Assembly: GCA_019118605.1 (NCBI GenBank)
Contig: DWYP01000010.1
Location: forward strand, 1 to 64,000
Direction: 5' to 3'
DNA length: 64,000 bases
Source: Candidatus Alistipes faecavium
GTDB taxonomy: Bacteria > Bacteroidota > Bacteroidia > Bacteroidales > Rikenellaceae
The position numbers and the translations under genes are program-made. Below the pieces are notes generated by a model, which was given only the letters and a program-made list of their open reading frames with translations, did no database searches and was not told the DNA's origin. Positions 37,016 to 46,557 of the stretch are shown one piece after another (position 1 is the first letter of the stretch; each line of letters opens with the position of its first letter).

Positions 37016-37684
37016 ATGTCAGAGATCGCATCCCAACTGGCTCTTGTGCGGAAGTCGCTGCCCGCAGGGGTGACGCTGGTCGCCGTGTCGAAGACGCACC
37101 CCGCGGAGCTGATCCGCGAGGCCTACGACGCCGGACAGCGGATCTTCGGCGAGAGCCGCCCGCAGGAGCTGCGCGAGAAGTACGACGCGCTGCCGCGCGA
37201 CATCGAGTGGCACATGATCGGCCACCTGCAGACCAACAAGGTGAAATACATCGCGCCGTTCGTGGCGCTGATCCACTCGGTCGACAGCGCACGCCTGGTG
37301 GAGGCGATCCAGACGCAGGCCGCGAAGTGCGGCCGTGTGATCGACATCCTGCTCGAGATCCACGTCGCGGAGGAGGAGACCAAGTCGGGCTGGGAGCCCG
37401 GCGAACTGCGCACGTACCTTGCCGCGGATCCCTTCGCGCAGCTTCCGAACCTCCGCGTGCGCGGGGTGATGGGCATCGCCACGAACACCGACGACGCGTC
37501 CGTCGTGCGTCGGGACTTCGAGACCCTGAAGGGCCTCTTCGAGGAGCTCCGGCCACGCTTCGGCGCGACGTTCGACACCCTCTCGATGGGCATGTCGCAC
37601 GACTATCCGCTGGCCGTGGCGTGCGGCGCGACAATGGTGCGCGTCGGCTCGCTGATCTTCGGCGAGCGGGACTATTCGAAATAA
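37016..37684 (+). CDS. YggS family PLP homeostasis protein
   Basis: LVAVSKTHPAELIREAYDAGQRIFGESRPQELREKY; HMIGHLQTNKVKYI; SMGMSHDYPLAVACGATMVRVGSLIFG. Confidence 0.97.
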   Translation: MSEIASQLALVRKSLPAGVTLVAVSKTHPAELIREAYDAGQRIFGESRPQELREKYDALPRDIEWHMIGHLQTNKVKYIAPFVALIHSVDSARLVEAIQTQAAKCGRVIDILLEIHVAEEETKSGWEPGELRTYLAADPFAQLPNLRVRGVMGIATNTDDASVVRRDFETLKGLFEELRPRFGATFDTLSMGMSHDYPLAVACGATMVRVGSLIFGERDYSK

Positions 37685-37717
37685 CGATCGTTAAACGTCA
37701 CACACCATAGAAAAAAG

Positions 37718-38503
37718 ATGAAAGTCGGATTTATCGGATTCGGAAACATGGCCCGGGCCCTGGCCTGCGGATTCCTCCGCTCGGGGGCCCTGGAGCCCGC
37801 GCAGCTCGGCGCCGCGGCGCGCGACCGTGCCAAACTGCAACGCAATACGGAACCGCTCGGCATGCGGGCCTTCGACACGCCGGCCGAGGTCGCGGACTTC
37901 GCCGACGTGGTCATCGTCGCCGTGAAACCCCATCAGGTCGCGGGCGTCGTCGAACCCCTGAAGGAGCAGCTGAAGGGAAAAATCGTCGTCTCGGTGGCCG
38001 CGGGCGTGACCTTCGACGACTACGAGCGGATGCTCCTGCCCGGCACGGCACACCTCTCGACCGTCCCCAATACCCCGGTGGCCGTGGGCGAAGGGATCAT
38101 CGCCTGCGAGCGGCGCCATTCGCTCTCCGACGGGCAGTGGCGCGAGGTGGAGGCCCTTCTGTCGCACGTCGGCATGGTCCTTCCGGTCGACACCCCGCTG
38201 CTGGGGCTCGCCGGGACGGTCTGCGGCTGCGGCCCGGCCTTCGTGGCGATGTTCATCGAGGCGATGTCCGACGCCGCCGTGAAGCACGGCATCTCCCGCG
38301 CCGACGCCTACCGCATGGTAAGTCAGATGATTGTCGGCACGGGGCGCCTGCAGCTCGAAACCGCCCAGCACCCCGGGGAGATGAAGGATGCCGTATGCTC
38401 GCCGGGCGGCACGACGATCGTCGGCGTGGCGGAACTTGAGCGGCGCGGTTTCCGCGGCGCGGTGATCGACGCCATCGACGCCATCCAGCGGAAGAAGGAG
38501 TAG
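37718..38503 (+). CDS. proC: Pyrroline-5-carboxylate reductase
   Basis: MKVGFIGFGNMARALACGF; AVKPHQVAGV; HPGEMKDAVCSPGGTTIVGVAELERRGFRGAVIDAI. Confidence 0.97.
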   Translation: MKVGFIGFGNMARALACGFLRSGALEPAQLGAAARDRAKLQRNTEPLGMRAFDTPAEVADFADVVIVAVKPHQVAGVVEPLKEQLKGKIVVSVAAGVTFDDYERMLLPGTAHLSTVPNTPVAVGEGIIACERRHSLSDGQWREVEALLSHVGMVLPVDTPLLGLAGTVCGCGPAFVAMFIEAMSDAAVKHGISRADAYRMVSQMIVGTGRLQLETAQHPGEMKDAVCSPGGTTIVGVAELERRGFRGAVIDAIDAIQRKKE

Positions 38504-39073
38504 CGTTCCGCCGGGCGGGCGCAGACCGGGAGCCGATTTGTAATGCGGTTCCTTTCGCCCTCTAAATCCCGCCTCTTAGGCGGGTGGATGGCGAAAGAGG
38601 CTTTCGGAATCTCTTCAAGATTTCCTTTGCCGCCCTAAAACCGGCTTCTTAAGCCGGCGGCACCTTTTGGTGTCAAAAGGTGCCACCAAAACCATCCGCA
38701 AGTCGCCTTGCGCGGGTTCCGGCCGTCGCCCCCGCTGAGCGGGCGAAGGAAGATCTTCGCCTATCCTTCTTCCCGCTCCGGGCGCGTGGGCGTTGCCGGA
38801 TCTTTTTCCGCGCAACGCGAGGATGCGGAATTATTTTGTGCGTATAAGAAGGATTCCGTCTTTGCGCAAAACGAGGGCTGATTCGGGATGAGTTTCTTTT
38901 CGCCCTCTAAATCCCGCCTCTTAGGCGGGTGGATGGCGAAAGAGGCTTTCGGAATCTCTTCAAACCCTCCTTCGCCGCCCTAAAACCGGCTTCTTAAGCC
39001 GGGGCGCAGAACGGGGTCTGATTCGTGATGTGCTTCCTTTCGCCCTCTAAAACCGGCTTCTTAAGCCGGCGGG
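38504..39073. repeat. Structured repeat island 2 (same family as island 1)
   Basis: Stem-II hairpins at 38568 (CCCGCCT/AGGCGGG), 38641, 38913 (CCCGCCT/AGGCGGG), 38986 and 39053. Long-stem module 38696-38828. Runs up to the stop codon at 39074. Confidence 0.9.
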
Positions 39074-40279
39074 TTAGCGGACGCGGAGCGTGCGGCCGAT
39101 GCGCAGAATCGTCGTCGGCTTGATGCCGTTCAGACGACAGATGGCCGAGACCGTCGTGCCGTACTTGATGGCCAGGGCTCCGAGCGTATCTCCCGAGCGG
39201 ATCTTGTGGTAGCGCATGGCGGCCTTTTCGGCGGCCTCCTTCTTGTCCTGCTCCTCGTTGGCGATCTCGTCGTCGAAATCCTGCCCGGCGTTGGAGTAGA
39301 TGCTGAAGAAGGATTTTTTCAGCAGGAAGGTCTCGCGGCAGAGTATGCCGTTTTTGAAGTCGATCAGCCGTTCGGGGTCGAAAGCCTGCCCGTAGTAGCG
39401 GGTTTCGAAATGCAGGTGCGGGCCTGTCGAGCGACCCGTCGAGCCGCCCAGTCCGATGATGTGCCCGGCCTCGACCCACTGGTTCGGTTCCACGAGCCGC
39501 TCCGAGAGGTGGCCGTAGTAGGTTTCGAGTCCGTTGTCGTGGCGTATGATGACCAGGTTGCCGTAGCCGCTGACGTATTGCGAGATGCGCACGCGGCCGC
39601 AGAAGGTCGCGTAGACCGAATCCCCGGTTTTGAGCGGGAGGTCGACACCCTGGTGACGTCGACCGCGGCGCGGCCCGTACTTGCCCCGGGGGTTCACGGC
39701 GCCCTTGTAGGGATAGTGGTAGCTCTTGGTCGAGTCGATCAGGTCGATCACCACCGACTGGGGCATCGACGACATGTCGACTTTCTGGTACGGGAAGAGC
39801 GACTTCGTGTCCCAGTACTTCTCGAAGATCGTGCTGTCGCGTGCCACGGCGCGGTTGCGGACATATTTCCAGGTGTTGTTGCCGTAGAGGATGACGAAGA
39901 GCGCGTCGTTGCCCGACGAGAGGGTATCGAGAACCGTGAGGCCGTTTGTGTCGAAGGTCGATTCGATCTGCTTGCGTTCGAGGCGCAGCTGCAGGGCGGC
40001 GATGGAGTCTGCGGCGGCCTGCTCGGGATCGACGGGTGCGGAAGCGTCGCTGCGGAGGGCGTTGCTGCGGGCCATCAGCCGCGCTTCGGCGCCGTCGAGC
40101 AGGCTTTGCAGCGAGTCGATGACGCTCTGCTGCACTCCTGTGAGCGTGCGCAGCGAGTCGGCTTCGGCCATTGCCTCGGTAGCCTGTTCCTGGAGTTTTG
40201 CCCGCGAGGGGCGCTGTTCGCGGGCCTCGGCGACGGATATCGCGGCCAGCAGGGTGAGAATCAGCACGTATCTCTTCAT
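39074..40279 (-). CDS. M23 family metallopeptidase with C-terminal LysM
   Basis: GPRRGRRHQGVDLPLKTGDSVYATFCGRVRISQYVSGYGNLVIIRHDNGLETYYGHLS; LysM RYHKIRSGDTLGALAIKYGTTVSAICRLNGI. Confidence 0.96.
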   Translation of the reverse strand: MKRYVLILTLLAAISVAEAREQRPSRAKLQEQATEAMAEADSLRTLTGVQQSVIDSLQSLLDGAEARLMARSNALRSDASAPVDPEQAAADSIAALQLRLERKQIESTFDTNGLTVLDTLSSGNDALFVILYGNNTWKYVRNRAVARDSTIFEKYWDTKSLFPYQKVDMSSMPQSVVIDLIDSTKSYHYPYKGAVNPRGKYGPRRGRRHQGVDLPLKTGDSVYATFCGRVRISQYVSGYGNLVIIRHDNGLETYYGHLSERLVEPNQWVEAGHIIGLGGSTGRSTGPHLHFETRYYGQAFDPERLIDFKNGILCRETFLLKKSFFSIYSNAGQDFDDEIANEEQDKKEAAEKAAMRYHKIRSGDTLGALAIKYGTTVSAICRLNGIKPTTILRIGRTLRVR

Positions 40280-40322
40280 TGTTCCTTCTGCTTTGTTCGA
40301 TTTAATTGTTCCATTTTAATTT

Positions 40323-40892
40323 TTAACCCTTCATCAGCTCTTCGGCGGCCTCGAGGGCGCGGTAAAACTCCTCTCCGAAGCGGCGGATGATCGGCTCGCG
40401 CAGAGCCTTGTAGACCGGGATGCCGAGCTTCGCTCCGCACTTCCGGGCCGGTTCGCACACCGACCAGCGGTGGTAGTTCAGCCCGACGGTTCCGTTCGAG
40501 AAGCGCATCAGGCGGATCGGATAGAGGTGGCACGAGATCGGCTTGCGGAAGGACGTGCGGCCCTCGCGCCACGCCTTTTCGATGGCGCAGTACGTCACGC
40601 CGTGCTCCTCGCAGGCATAGGCGCACTGGGCGCCGCCGACGAGCGGCGTGGTGAGGTCTCCGTCGTCGTCCACGACCATGAAACCCTGGCGTTCGACGGC
40701 CTCGATGCCCTCCGGGGGCATGTAGGGACGGTAGTTGGGGTATTCGCGGCGGAGGATCTCCACCTCGTCGGCCTCGAGCGGCGCCCCGGCATTTCCCTCG
40801 ACGCAGCAGATGCCCTTGCACTGCGCCAGGTCGCAGGCGAAGCACTCGCGCAGCAGGTCGGCGCTCACGATCTTGTCGTCGATCTCGATCAT
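40323..40892 (-). CDS. DUF3109 family Cys-rich protein
   Basis: CFACDLAQCKGICCVEGNAGAPL; CAYACEEHGVTYCAIEKA; start overlaps the ddl stop by 4 bp. Confidence 0.9.
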   Translation of the reverse strand: MIEIDDKIVSADLLRECFACDLAQCKGICCVEGNAGAPLEADEVEILRREYPNYRPYMPPEGIEAVERQGFMVVDDDGDLTTPLVGGAQCAYACEEHGVTYCAIEKAWREGRTSFRKPISCHLYPIRLMRFSNGTVGLNYHRWSVCEPARKCGAKLGIPVYKALREPIIRRFGEEFYRALEAAEELMKG

Positions 40893-41872
40893 TTGCGGCA
40901 CGTGTCGGCGATAATCAGGTCGTAGAGCTCCCCGAGCGAGAGGCCCATCTCGCGGGCCTGCTTCGGGACGATGCTCCCGGCGCTCATGCCCGGGATGGAG
41001 TTGAGCTCGATGAAATAGGGCGTTCCCTCGGGCGTTACGATGAAATCGACCCTGACGACGCCCGAGCAGCGGCACAGCCGGTACGCCTCGCGGGTCATGC
41101 GGTTGAGCTCGGCGCGCACCTCGTCGGGAATCGGTGCCGGGGTGATCTCCTCGGAACGTCCGGCGGTGTATTTGGCCTCGTAGTCGAAGAAGTCGTTCTT
41201 CGGGACGATCTCCGTGACGGGGAAGATGTACTCCTTTTGTCGTGTGACGAGGATCCCGCACCCCATCTCGCGGCCCGTGATGCACTCCTCGACGAGGATC
41301 TCGTCTCCCTGAGCGAACGCCGCGTCGATGGCCGCGGGCAGCTCCCCGGCCGTGCGGACCTTCGTCACGCCGAACGACGATCCGTTGGCGTTGGGCTTCA
41401 CGAAGAGCGGCAGCCCCAGCTCGGCGACGATCTCCCCGGCATCCCACGCTTCGCCGCGGCGCAGGAAGCGTTCGCGCGCGAGGTTCACGTGCCCGGCGAG
41501 CGTGCGCTTGGTGGTGATCTTGTCGAAGGTCACCACCGACGAGACCATCGAGCACGACGAATAGGGAATTCCCATCATGTCGAGGTATCCCTGCAGGCGC
41601 CCGTCCTCGCCCGGGGTGCCGTGGATGAGGATCAGTGCGTAGTCGAAGCATTTGTGCTCGCCGTCGACCGTCACCGAGAAGTCGTTCCTGTCGACCTGCC
41701 ACTGCCGCCCGTCGGGGGTCGTGCAGTGCCAGTCGCGGTGGTGGAGGTCGATGACCGTGATGTCGTATTTCGTGTGGTCGAGCGCCGCTTCGATCTGTGC
41801 GGCGCTCTGAAGGGCGATCTCCCGCTCCGGGGAGTCGCCGCCCGCCAGGAGGGCGATCTTCAGTCGTGTCAT
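40889..41872 (-). CDS. ddl: D-alanine--D-alanine ligase
   Basis: MTRLKIALLAGGDSPEREIALQSAAQI; HGTPGEDGRLQGYLDMMGIPYSSC; ELNSIPGMSAGSIVPKQAREMGLS. Confidence 0.97.
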   Translation of the reverse strand: MTRLKIALLAGGDSPEREIALQSAAQIEAALDHTKYDITVIDLHHRDWHCTTPDGRQWQVDRNDFSVTVDGEHKCFDYALILIHGTPGEDGRLQGYLDMMGIPYSSCSMVSSVVTFDKITTKRTLAGHVNLARERFLRRGEAWDAGEIVAELGLPLFVKPNANGSSFGVTKVRTAGELPAAIDAAFAQGDEILVEECITGREMGCGILVTRQKEYIFPVTEIVPKNDFFDYEAKYTAGRSEEITPAPIPDEVRAELNRMTREAYRLCRCSGVVRVDFIVTPEGTPYFIELNSIPGMSAGSIVPKQAREMGLSLGELYDLIIADTCRK

Positions 41873-41874
41873 TT

Positions 41875-42687
41875 TCAGGGGTTGTATATGTCTTTGTATC
41901 GGAATTCGAGGATCTCGCGCACCATGTCGGCATACTGCCGGGCTTCGACATGCCCGGCGTCGAGGCGCAGTACGGCGTTGAAGTCGTTCAGCGCCGGGCC
42001 CCAGGCCCCGGTGCGGTAATGGAGTTTTCCGCGCTCGACGAGCAGCCCGACATCGTGCGGCGCGGCGGCAAGGCGCTCGGAGAGGGCCTCGATGCGCCGT
42101 GCGGGGCTCCAGAGCCCCTTGCGGCGGATGTAGCCGAGCACCCCGGCCTCGAGCATCTGCGTCACGTCCTCGCCCCGGGAGATGCGTTCGCGGATGCAGG
42201 TCGAGGAGAAGTCGTGCAGCGGGGCACTGTCGAGCAGCGTCACGCGCCCTTCGTAGCCGCCGGTCGCGGCACCCTGCCGCGGGTAGACGTAGATCGGGTA
42301 TTCGAGCAGCCGTTCGTACTCCTTCCACCCGTCGAGGCGCGCGATCTGGTCGGCGCCCATGAGGATCGAGAAGCGCATGCGGTCGCCGGCTGTCTCTTCG
42401 AGGTAGCGGAGCGTGTCGATCGTGTAGGAGGGCTTCGGGAGCAGGAACTCCACGGCCGAGGGCACGATCTTCCCGGGGTGGCGCGAGGCGGCGCAGGCTA
42501 TTTCGGCCATTTCGAAGCGATCCATCTCCGGGGCGAGCTCCCCGGCCTCCTTGTAGGGGCTCCGGGGCGAGACGATGAGCACCGTGCGCTCGCACAATCC
42601 CTTGTCGAGGACATATTCCGCCAGGGCGATGTGCCCCTTGTGCACGGGGTTGAACGACCCGAAATAGAGCATGACCCGTTCTTTCAT
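41875..42687 (-). CDS. nadD: Nicotinate-nucleotide adenylyltransferase with C-terminal TPR-like extension
   Basis: LYFGSFNPVHKGHIALAEYV; then ALSERLAAAPHDVGLLVERGKLHYRTGAWGPALNDFNAVLRLDAGHVEARQYADMVREILEFRYKDIYNP. Confidence 0.93.
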   Translation of the reverse strand: MKERVMLYFGSFNPVHKGHIALAEYVLDKGLCERTVLIVSPRSPYKEAGELAPEMDRFEMAEIACAASRHPGKIVPSAVEFLLPKPSYTIDTLRYLEETAGDRMRFSILMGADQIARLDGWKEYERLLEYPIYVYPRQGAATGGYEGRVTLLDSAPLHDFSSTCIRERISRGEDVTQMLEAGVLGYIRRKGLWSPARRIEALSERLAAAPHDVGLLVERGKLHYRTGAWGPALNDFNAVLRLDAGHVEARQYADMVREILEFRYKDIYNP

Positions 42688-42698
42688 CTCCGGTGGGT

Positions 42699-43262
42699 TT
42701 ACTGGGCGATGAAACGGTCGAGGATTGCGCGGGTTCGGTCGATGGCCTCCTCGAGGAGGTCGTTGACCACCACGTGGTCGAACTCCGGGGCCTTCGTGAT
42801 TTCGAATTCGGCCTTCGCGACGCGGCGTTCGATCACCTCCGGGGCGTCGGTTCCGCGGTGCACGAGCCGGCGCCGCAGCTCCTCGACCGACGGGGGCATG
42901 ATGAATACCGAGCAGGCGTCGCCGCCGAAGATGCGCTTGAGGTTGATGCCTCCCATGACGTCGACGTCGAAGACGATCACGTGCCCCTTTTGCCAGATGC
43001 GCTCGACCTCGCTGCGCAGGGTCCCGTAACAGGTTCCGGCGTAGACCTCCTCCCACTCGACGAAACGGTCGGCGGCGACGGCCTCGCGGAACGCCTCCTG
43101 CGAGAGGAAATAGTAGTCCACGCCGTCCTGTTCCTGTCCGCGGGGAGCGCGGCTCGTCGCCGAGACCGAGAATTCGAGCTGCGGGTAGAGCTCCAGCAGG
43201 CGGTGTACGATGGTGGTCTTTCCCGACCCGCTCGGGGCGGAGAATATGAGGACTTTTCCCAT
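42699..43262 (-). CDS. gmk: Guanylate kinase
   Basis: IFSAPSGSGKTTIVHRLLELYPQLEFSVSATSRAPR. Confidence 0.97.
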   Translation of the reverse strand: MGKVLIFSAPSGSGKTTIVHRLLELYPQLEFSVSATSRAPRGQEQDGVDYYFLSQEAFREAVAADRFVEWEEVYAGTCYGTLRSEVERIWQKGHVIVFDVDVMGGINLKRIFGGDACSVFIMPPSVEELRRRLVHRGTDAPEVIERRVAKAEFEITKAPEFDHVVVNDLLEEAIDRTRAILDRFIAQ

Positions 43263-43305
43263 TGTCTGTCGTTAGGTATGCGGGGCCGGGCTCCGGCCCT
43301 GCGGT

Positions 43306-44190
43306 TTACAATATGTTCAGGACCTGTTCCTTGATCTTCTCGAGCTCGTCCTTCATCTTCACGACGAGGATCTGCATGTTCGACTCGTTGGACTTCGAAC
43401 CGAGGGTGTTGATCTCGCGGCCCATCTCCTGGGCGATGAATCCGAGCTTGCGCCCGGCGCCCTCCTCCCCTGCGGCCACCTCGCGGAAGTAGCGGCAGTG
43501 GTTCGTCAGGCGGACTTTCTCTTCGGTGATGTCGAGCTTCTCGAGGTAGAAGATCATCTCCTGCTCGAGGCGGTTGCTGTCGACCTCGACCGGGAGCTTC
43601 GAAAGGTTGTCGAGGATGCGTGCGCGGATGTTCTCCGTGCGGGCCTTCTCGAAGGGCTCGACCTGGGCCTTGTACTGTTCGATCAGGTCTACGCGGCGCA
43701 GGAGGTCGGCGATGAGCGTGGCCCCCTCCTGCTGGCGGAATGCGTCGAGGTGCGCGGCGGCCGACTCCACGGCGGCCAGCAGTGCGGCATGCTCCTCCTC
43801 GCCGATCGCTTCGGTCTCCGTGGTCACGACGTCGGGCAGGCGCAGGAGCGCAGCCAGCGCCGCGGCATCCCATTCCTTTGTGTCGGTTTCGAGGCCTGCG
43901 GCCTTCGCCGCTTCGCGCAGCTCCCCGGCATAGGCCGCGAACGCCTCGCGGTTGATGTGAGCGGAGGTTTCGACGGCCTGCGTCTCCACCGAGACGAAGA
44001 GGTCGACCTTGCCCCGCTGGAGGGCGCGGCTCACGAGGTTGCGGATCTCGTATTCCGACTGCCTGTACGCCGAGGGAAGGCGCAGCGAGAGATCCAGCTG
44101 TTTGGAGTTCAGCGAGCGGATCTCGACGGTGATTTTCTTGTTCCGGAAGACGGCTTCGCCCTTCCCGAAGCCGGTCATGGATTTTACCAT
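43306..44190 (-). CDS. YicC family endoribonuclease-like protein
   Basis: MVKSMTGFGKGEAVFRNKKITVEIRSLNSKQLD; GRKLGFIAQEMGREINTLGSKSNESNMQILVVKMKDELEKIKEQVLNIL. Confidence 0.96.
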   Translation of the reverse strand: MVKSMTGFGKGEAVFRNKKITVEIRSLNSKQLDLSLRLPSAYRQSEYEIRNLVSRALQRGKVDLFVSVETQAVETSAHINREAFAAYAGELREAAKAAGLETDTKEWDAAALAALLRLPDVVTTETEAIGEEEHAALLAAVESAAAHLDAFRQQEGATLIADLLRRVDLIEQYKAQVEPFEKARTENIRARILDNLSKLPVEVDSNRLEQEMIFYLEKLDITEEKVRLTNHCRYFREVAAGEEGAGRKLGFIAQEMGREINTLGSKSNESNMQILVVKMKDELEKIKEQVLNIL

Positions 44191-44307
44191 ATGGAGACGG
44201 ATGTTAAATTTCGGCAAAAATAATAAAAACTCTCCAAAAAGCGTCGGCTTCGGGCTTCGGAGTGAAATTTATTTGGCCGGCGGTTGGAAATATAAAAAAA
44301 TTTTATT

Positions 44308-44326
44308 TACATTTGTGTTAGCTAAC
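44308..44326 (+). promoter_or_regulatory. serC promoter with palindrome at the predicted start of transcription
   Basis: TACATTTG (44308-44315) followed by GTTAGCTAAC (44317-44326), then a further CTAAC. Confidence 0.55.
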
Positions 44327-44363
44327 TAACAACAGCGTCAGATCTTTCAAATCCTATACGAAT

Positions 44364-45437
44364 ATGAAAAAGCACAATTTCAATGCGGGACCTTCCATCC
44401 TTGCGGACGAGGTCATCGAAAAGGCGGCACAGGCGGTTCTGGACTTCAACGGCTCGGGGCTTTCGCTGCTTTCGATCTCCCACCGCACGAAGGACTTCGA
44501 CAATGTGATGGCCGAGGCCGACGCACTGTTCCGTGAACTGCTCCACATCCCCGACAACTACAAGATCATCTATCTGGGAGGCGGCGCCAGCACCTATTTC
44601 TATCAGGTGCCTGCGAACTTCCTGGGCACGAAGGCGGGATATGTGAACACGGGCGTGTGGTCGAAGAAGGCCATCAAGGAGGCCAAACGTTACGGCGAGG
44701 TCGAGGTGCTGGCGACTTCGGAGGATCGGAACTTCACCTACATCCCCAAGGGCTTTGCCATTCCCGGCGATCTGGATTATGTGCACATCACTTCGAACAA
44801 TACGATCTACGGCACGGAGTACCACGAGGATCTCGACTCCCCGGTGCCGCTGATCGCCGACATGTCGTCGGACATCCTTTCGCGTCCGGTCGACGTGACG
44901 AAATACGCCATGATCTACGGCGGCGCGCAGAAGAACCTCGCCCCCGCGGGCGTGGCCTTCGGCATCATCCGCGAGGACATGCTCGACCGCATCGTGCGGG
45001 ATCTTCCGACGATGATGTCCTACCGCACGCACGTCGAGAACAACTCGATGTTCAACACCCCGCCGGTTTTCCCGATCTACGTGCTCATGGAGACGCTTCG
45101 CTGGCTGAAGTCGATCGGGGGCGTTCCGGAGATCTACCGCCGCAACCGGGAGAAGGCCGCGCTGCTCTACGACGAGATCGACCGCAATCCGCTCTTCCGC
45201 GGCACGGTCGAGAAGGAGGATCGCTCGCTGATGAATATCTGCTTCGTGATGGCCGACGGTTACGAGGAGCTGGCTCCGGAGTTCCTGGAGTTCACCAAGA
45301 GCCGCGACATCGTGGGCATCAAGGGCCACCGTCTGGTGGGCGGCTTCCGCGCCTCGTGCTACAACGCCCTGCCGATCGAGAGCGTGCGCGTACTGGTGGA
45401 GTGCATGCGGGAGTTTGCCGAAAAGCACGCCAAATAA
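44364..45437 (+). CDS. serC: 3-phosphoserine/phosphohydroxythreonine transaminase
   Basis: [56 protein letters not shown]. Confidence 0.98.
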   Translation: MKKHNFNAGPSILADEVIEKAAQAVLDFNGSGLSLLSISHRTKDFDNVMAEADALFRELLHIPDNYKIIYLGGGASTYFYQVPANFLGTKAGYVNTGVWSKKAIKEAKRYGEVEVLATSEDRNFTYIPKGFAIPGDLDYVHITSNNTIYGTEYHEDLDSPVPLIADMSSDILSRPVDVTKYAMIYGGAQKNLAPAGVAFGIIREDMLDRIVRDLPTMMSYRTHVENNSMFNTPPVFPIYVLMETLRWLKSIGGVPEIYRRNREKAALLYDEIDRNPLFRGTVEKEDRSLMNICFVMADGYEELAPEFLEFTKSRDIVGIKGHRLVGGFRASCYNALPIESVRVLVECMREFAEKHAK

Positions 45438-45548
45438 ACGCCTGCCATGCCCCTCGTTACGCGTGTCCCGACCGGCTACGACGCCCTGACGGGCGAAGTG
45501 AGGGCGTGGGACATACAGGAAGTGTTGAACATTGAAAATCCGAAAATT

Positions 45549-46472
45549 ATGAAAATACTCGTTGCAACCGAGAAGCCCTTTGCGAAGAAGGCCGTCGACG
45601 GGATCCGCGGGATCGTCGAGGCGGCGGGCTACGAACTGGCGCTGCTCGAGAAATATACCGACAAGGGCCAGCTGCTCGAGGCCGTGGCCGATGCCGACGC
45701 GCTGATTATCCGCAGCGACAAGGTGACCGCGGAGGTGATCGCCGCAGCAAAGAACCTGCGCATCGTCGTGCGCGCCGGCGCAGGCTACGACAATGTCGAC
45801 CTCGCCGCCGCTTCGGAGCGCGGCATCGTGGTGATGAACACCCCGGGCCAGAACTCCAACGCCGTGGCCGAGCTGGCCATCGCGATGATGATCTACATGT
45901 CGCGCAACCGCTTCACCCCCGGCACGGGCTCGGAGATCCAGGGCAAGACGCTCGGCATCCACGCCTACGGCAACGTCGGGAAGCTCGTCGGGCGCAAGGG
46001 CCGGGCGATGGGCATGACGGTCATCGCCTACGACCCGTTCATTACGGACGGGGCGGTCTTCGCGGCCGACGGCGTGGAGCAGGTCTCCTCGGTCGAGGAG
46101 CTCTACAAGCGTTCCGACTTCCTTTCGCTGCACATCCCCGCCACGCCGCAGACCGTCCGGTCGATCGGCTACGACCTGCTGATGTCGATGCCCAAGGGCG
46201 CGACGCTGGTGAACACCGCGCGCAAGGAGGTGATCGACGAGGAGGGCGTGGAACGCGCGCTTTCGGAGCGAGAGGATCTGAAGTACATCACCGACATCGC
46301 CGCGGGGAACCAGGCCGTGCTGGACGAGAAGTTCGGCAAGCGGGTCTTCGCCACGCCGAAGAAGATGGGCGCCGAGACCGCCGAGGCCAATATCAATGCG
46401 GGCCTTGCCGCGGCGCGTCAGATCGTCGACTACCTGCAGCACGGCAACACGCGTTTCCAGGTCAACAAATAA
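45549..46472 (+). CDS. serA: D-3-phosphoglycerate dehydrogenase
   Basis: VVRAGAGYDNVDLAAASERGIVVMNTPGQNSNAVAELAI; HIPATPQTVRSIGYDLL. Confidence 0.96.
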   Translation: MKILVATEKPFAKKAVDGIRGIVEAAGYELALLEKYTDKGQLLEAVADADALIIRSDKVTAEVIAAAKNLRIVVRAGAGYDNVDLAAASERGIVVMNTPGQNSNAVAELAIAMMIYMSRNRFTPGTGSEIQGKTLGIHAYGNVGKLVGRKGRAMGMTVIAYDPFITDGAVFAADGVEQVSSVEELYKRSDFLSLHIPATPQTVRSIGYDLLMSMPKGATLVNTARKEVIDEEGVERALSEREDLKYITDIAAGNQAVLDEKFGKRVFATPKKMGAETAEANINAGLAAARQIVDYLQHGNTRFQVNK

Positions 46473-46557
46473 ACCAACCGCAAGGCGCTGCGGAGCCGCA
46501 CCCTGAGCAGGCAGGCGGTTCCGCGGTGTTTTTCAAAAGCTATACAACCGCATTACT

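Noticed and set aside
44322-46442. 706-aa minus-strand ORF
   Set aside because: Antisense shadow of serC and serA.
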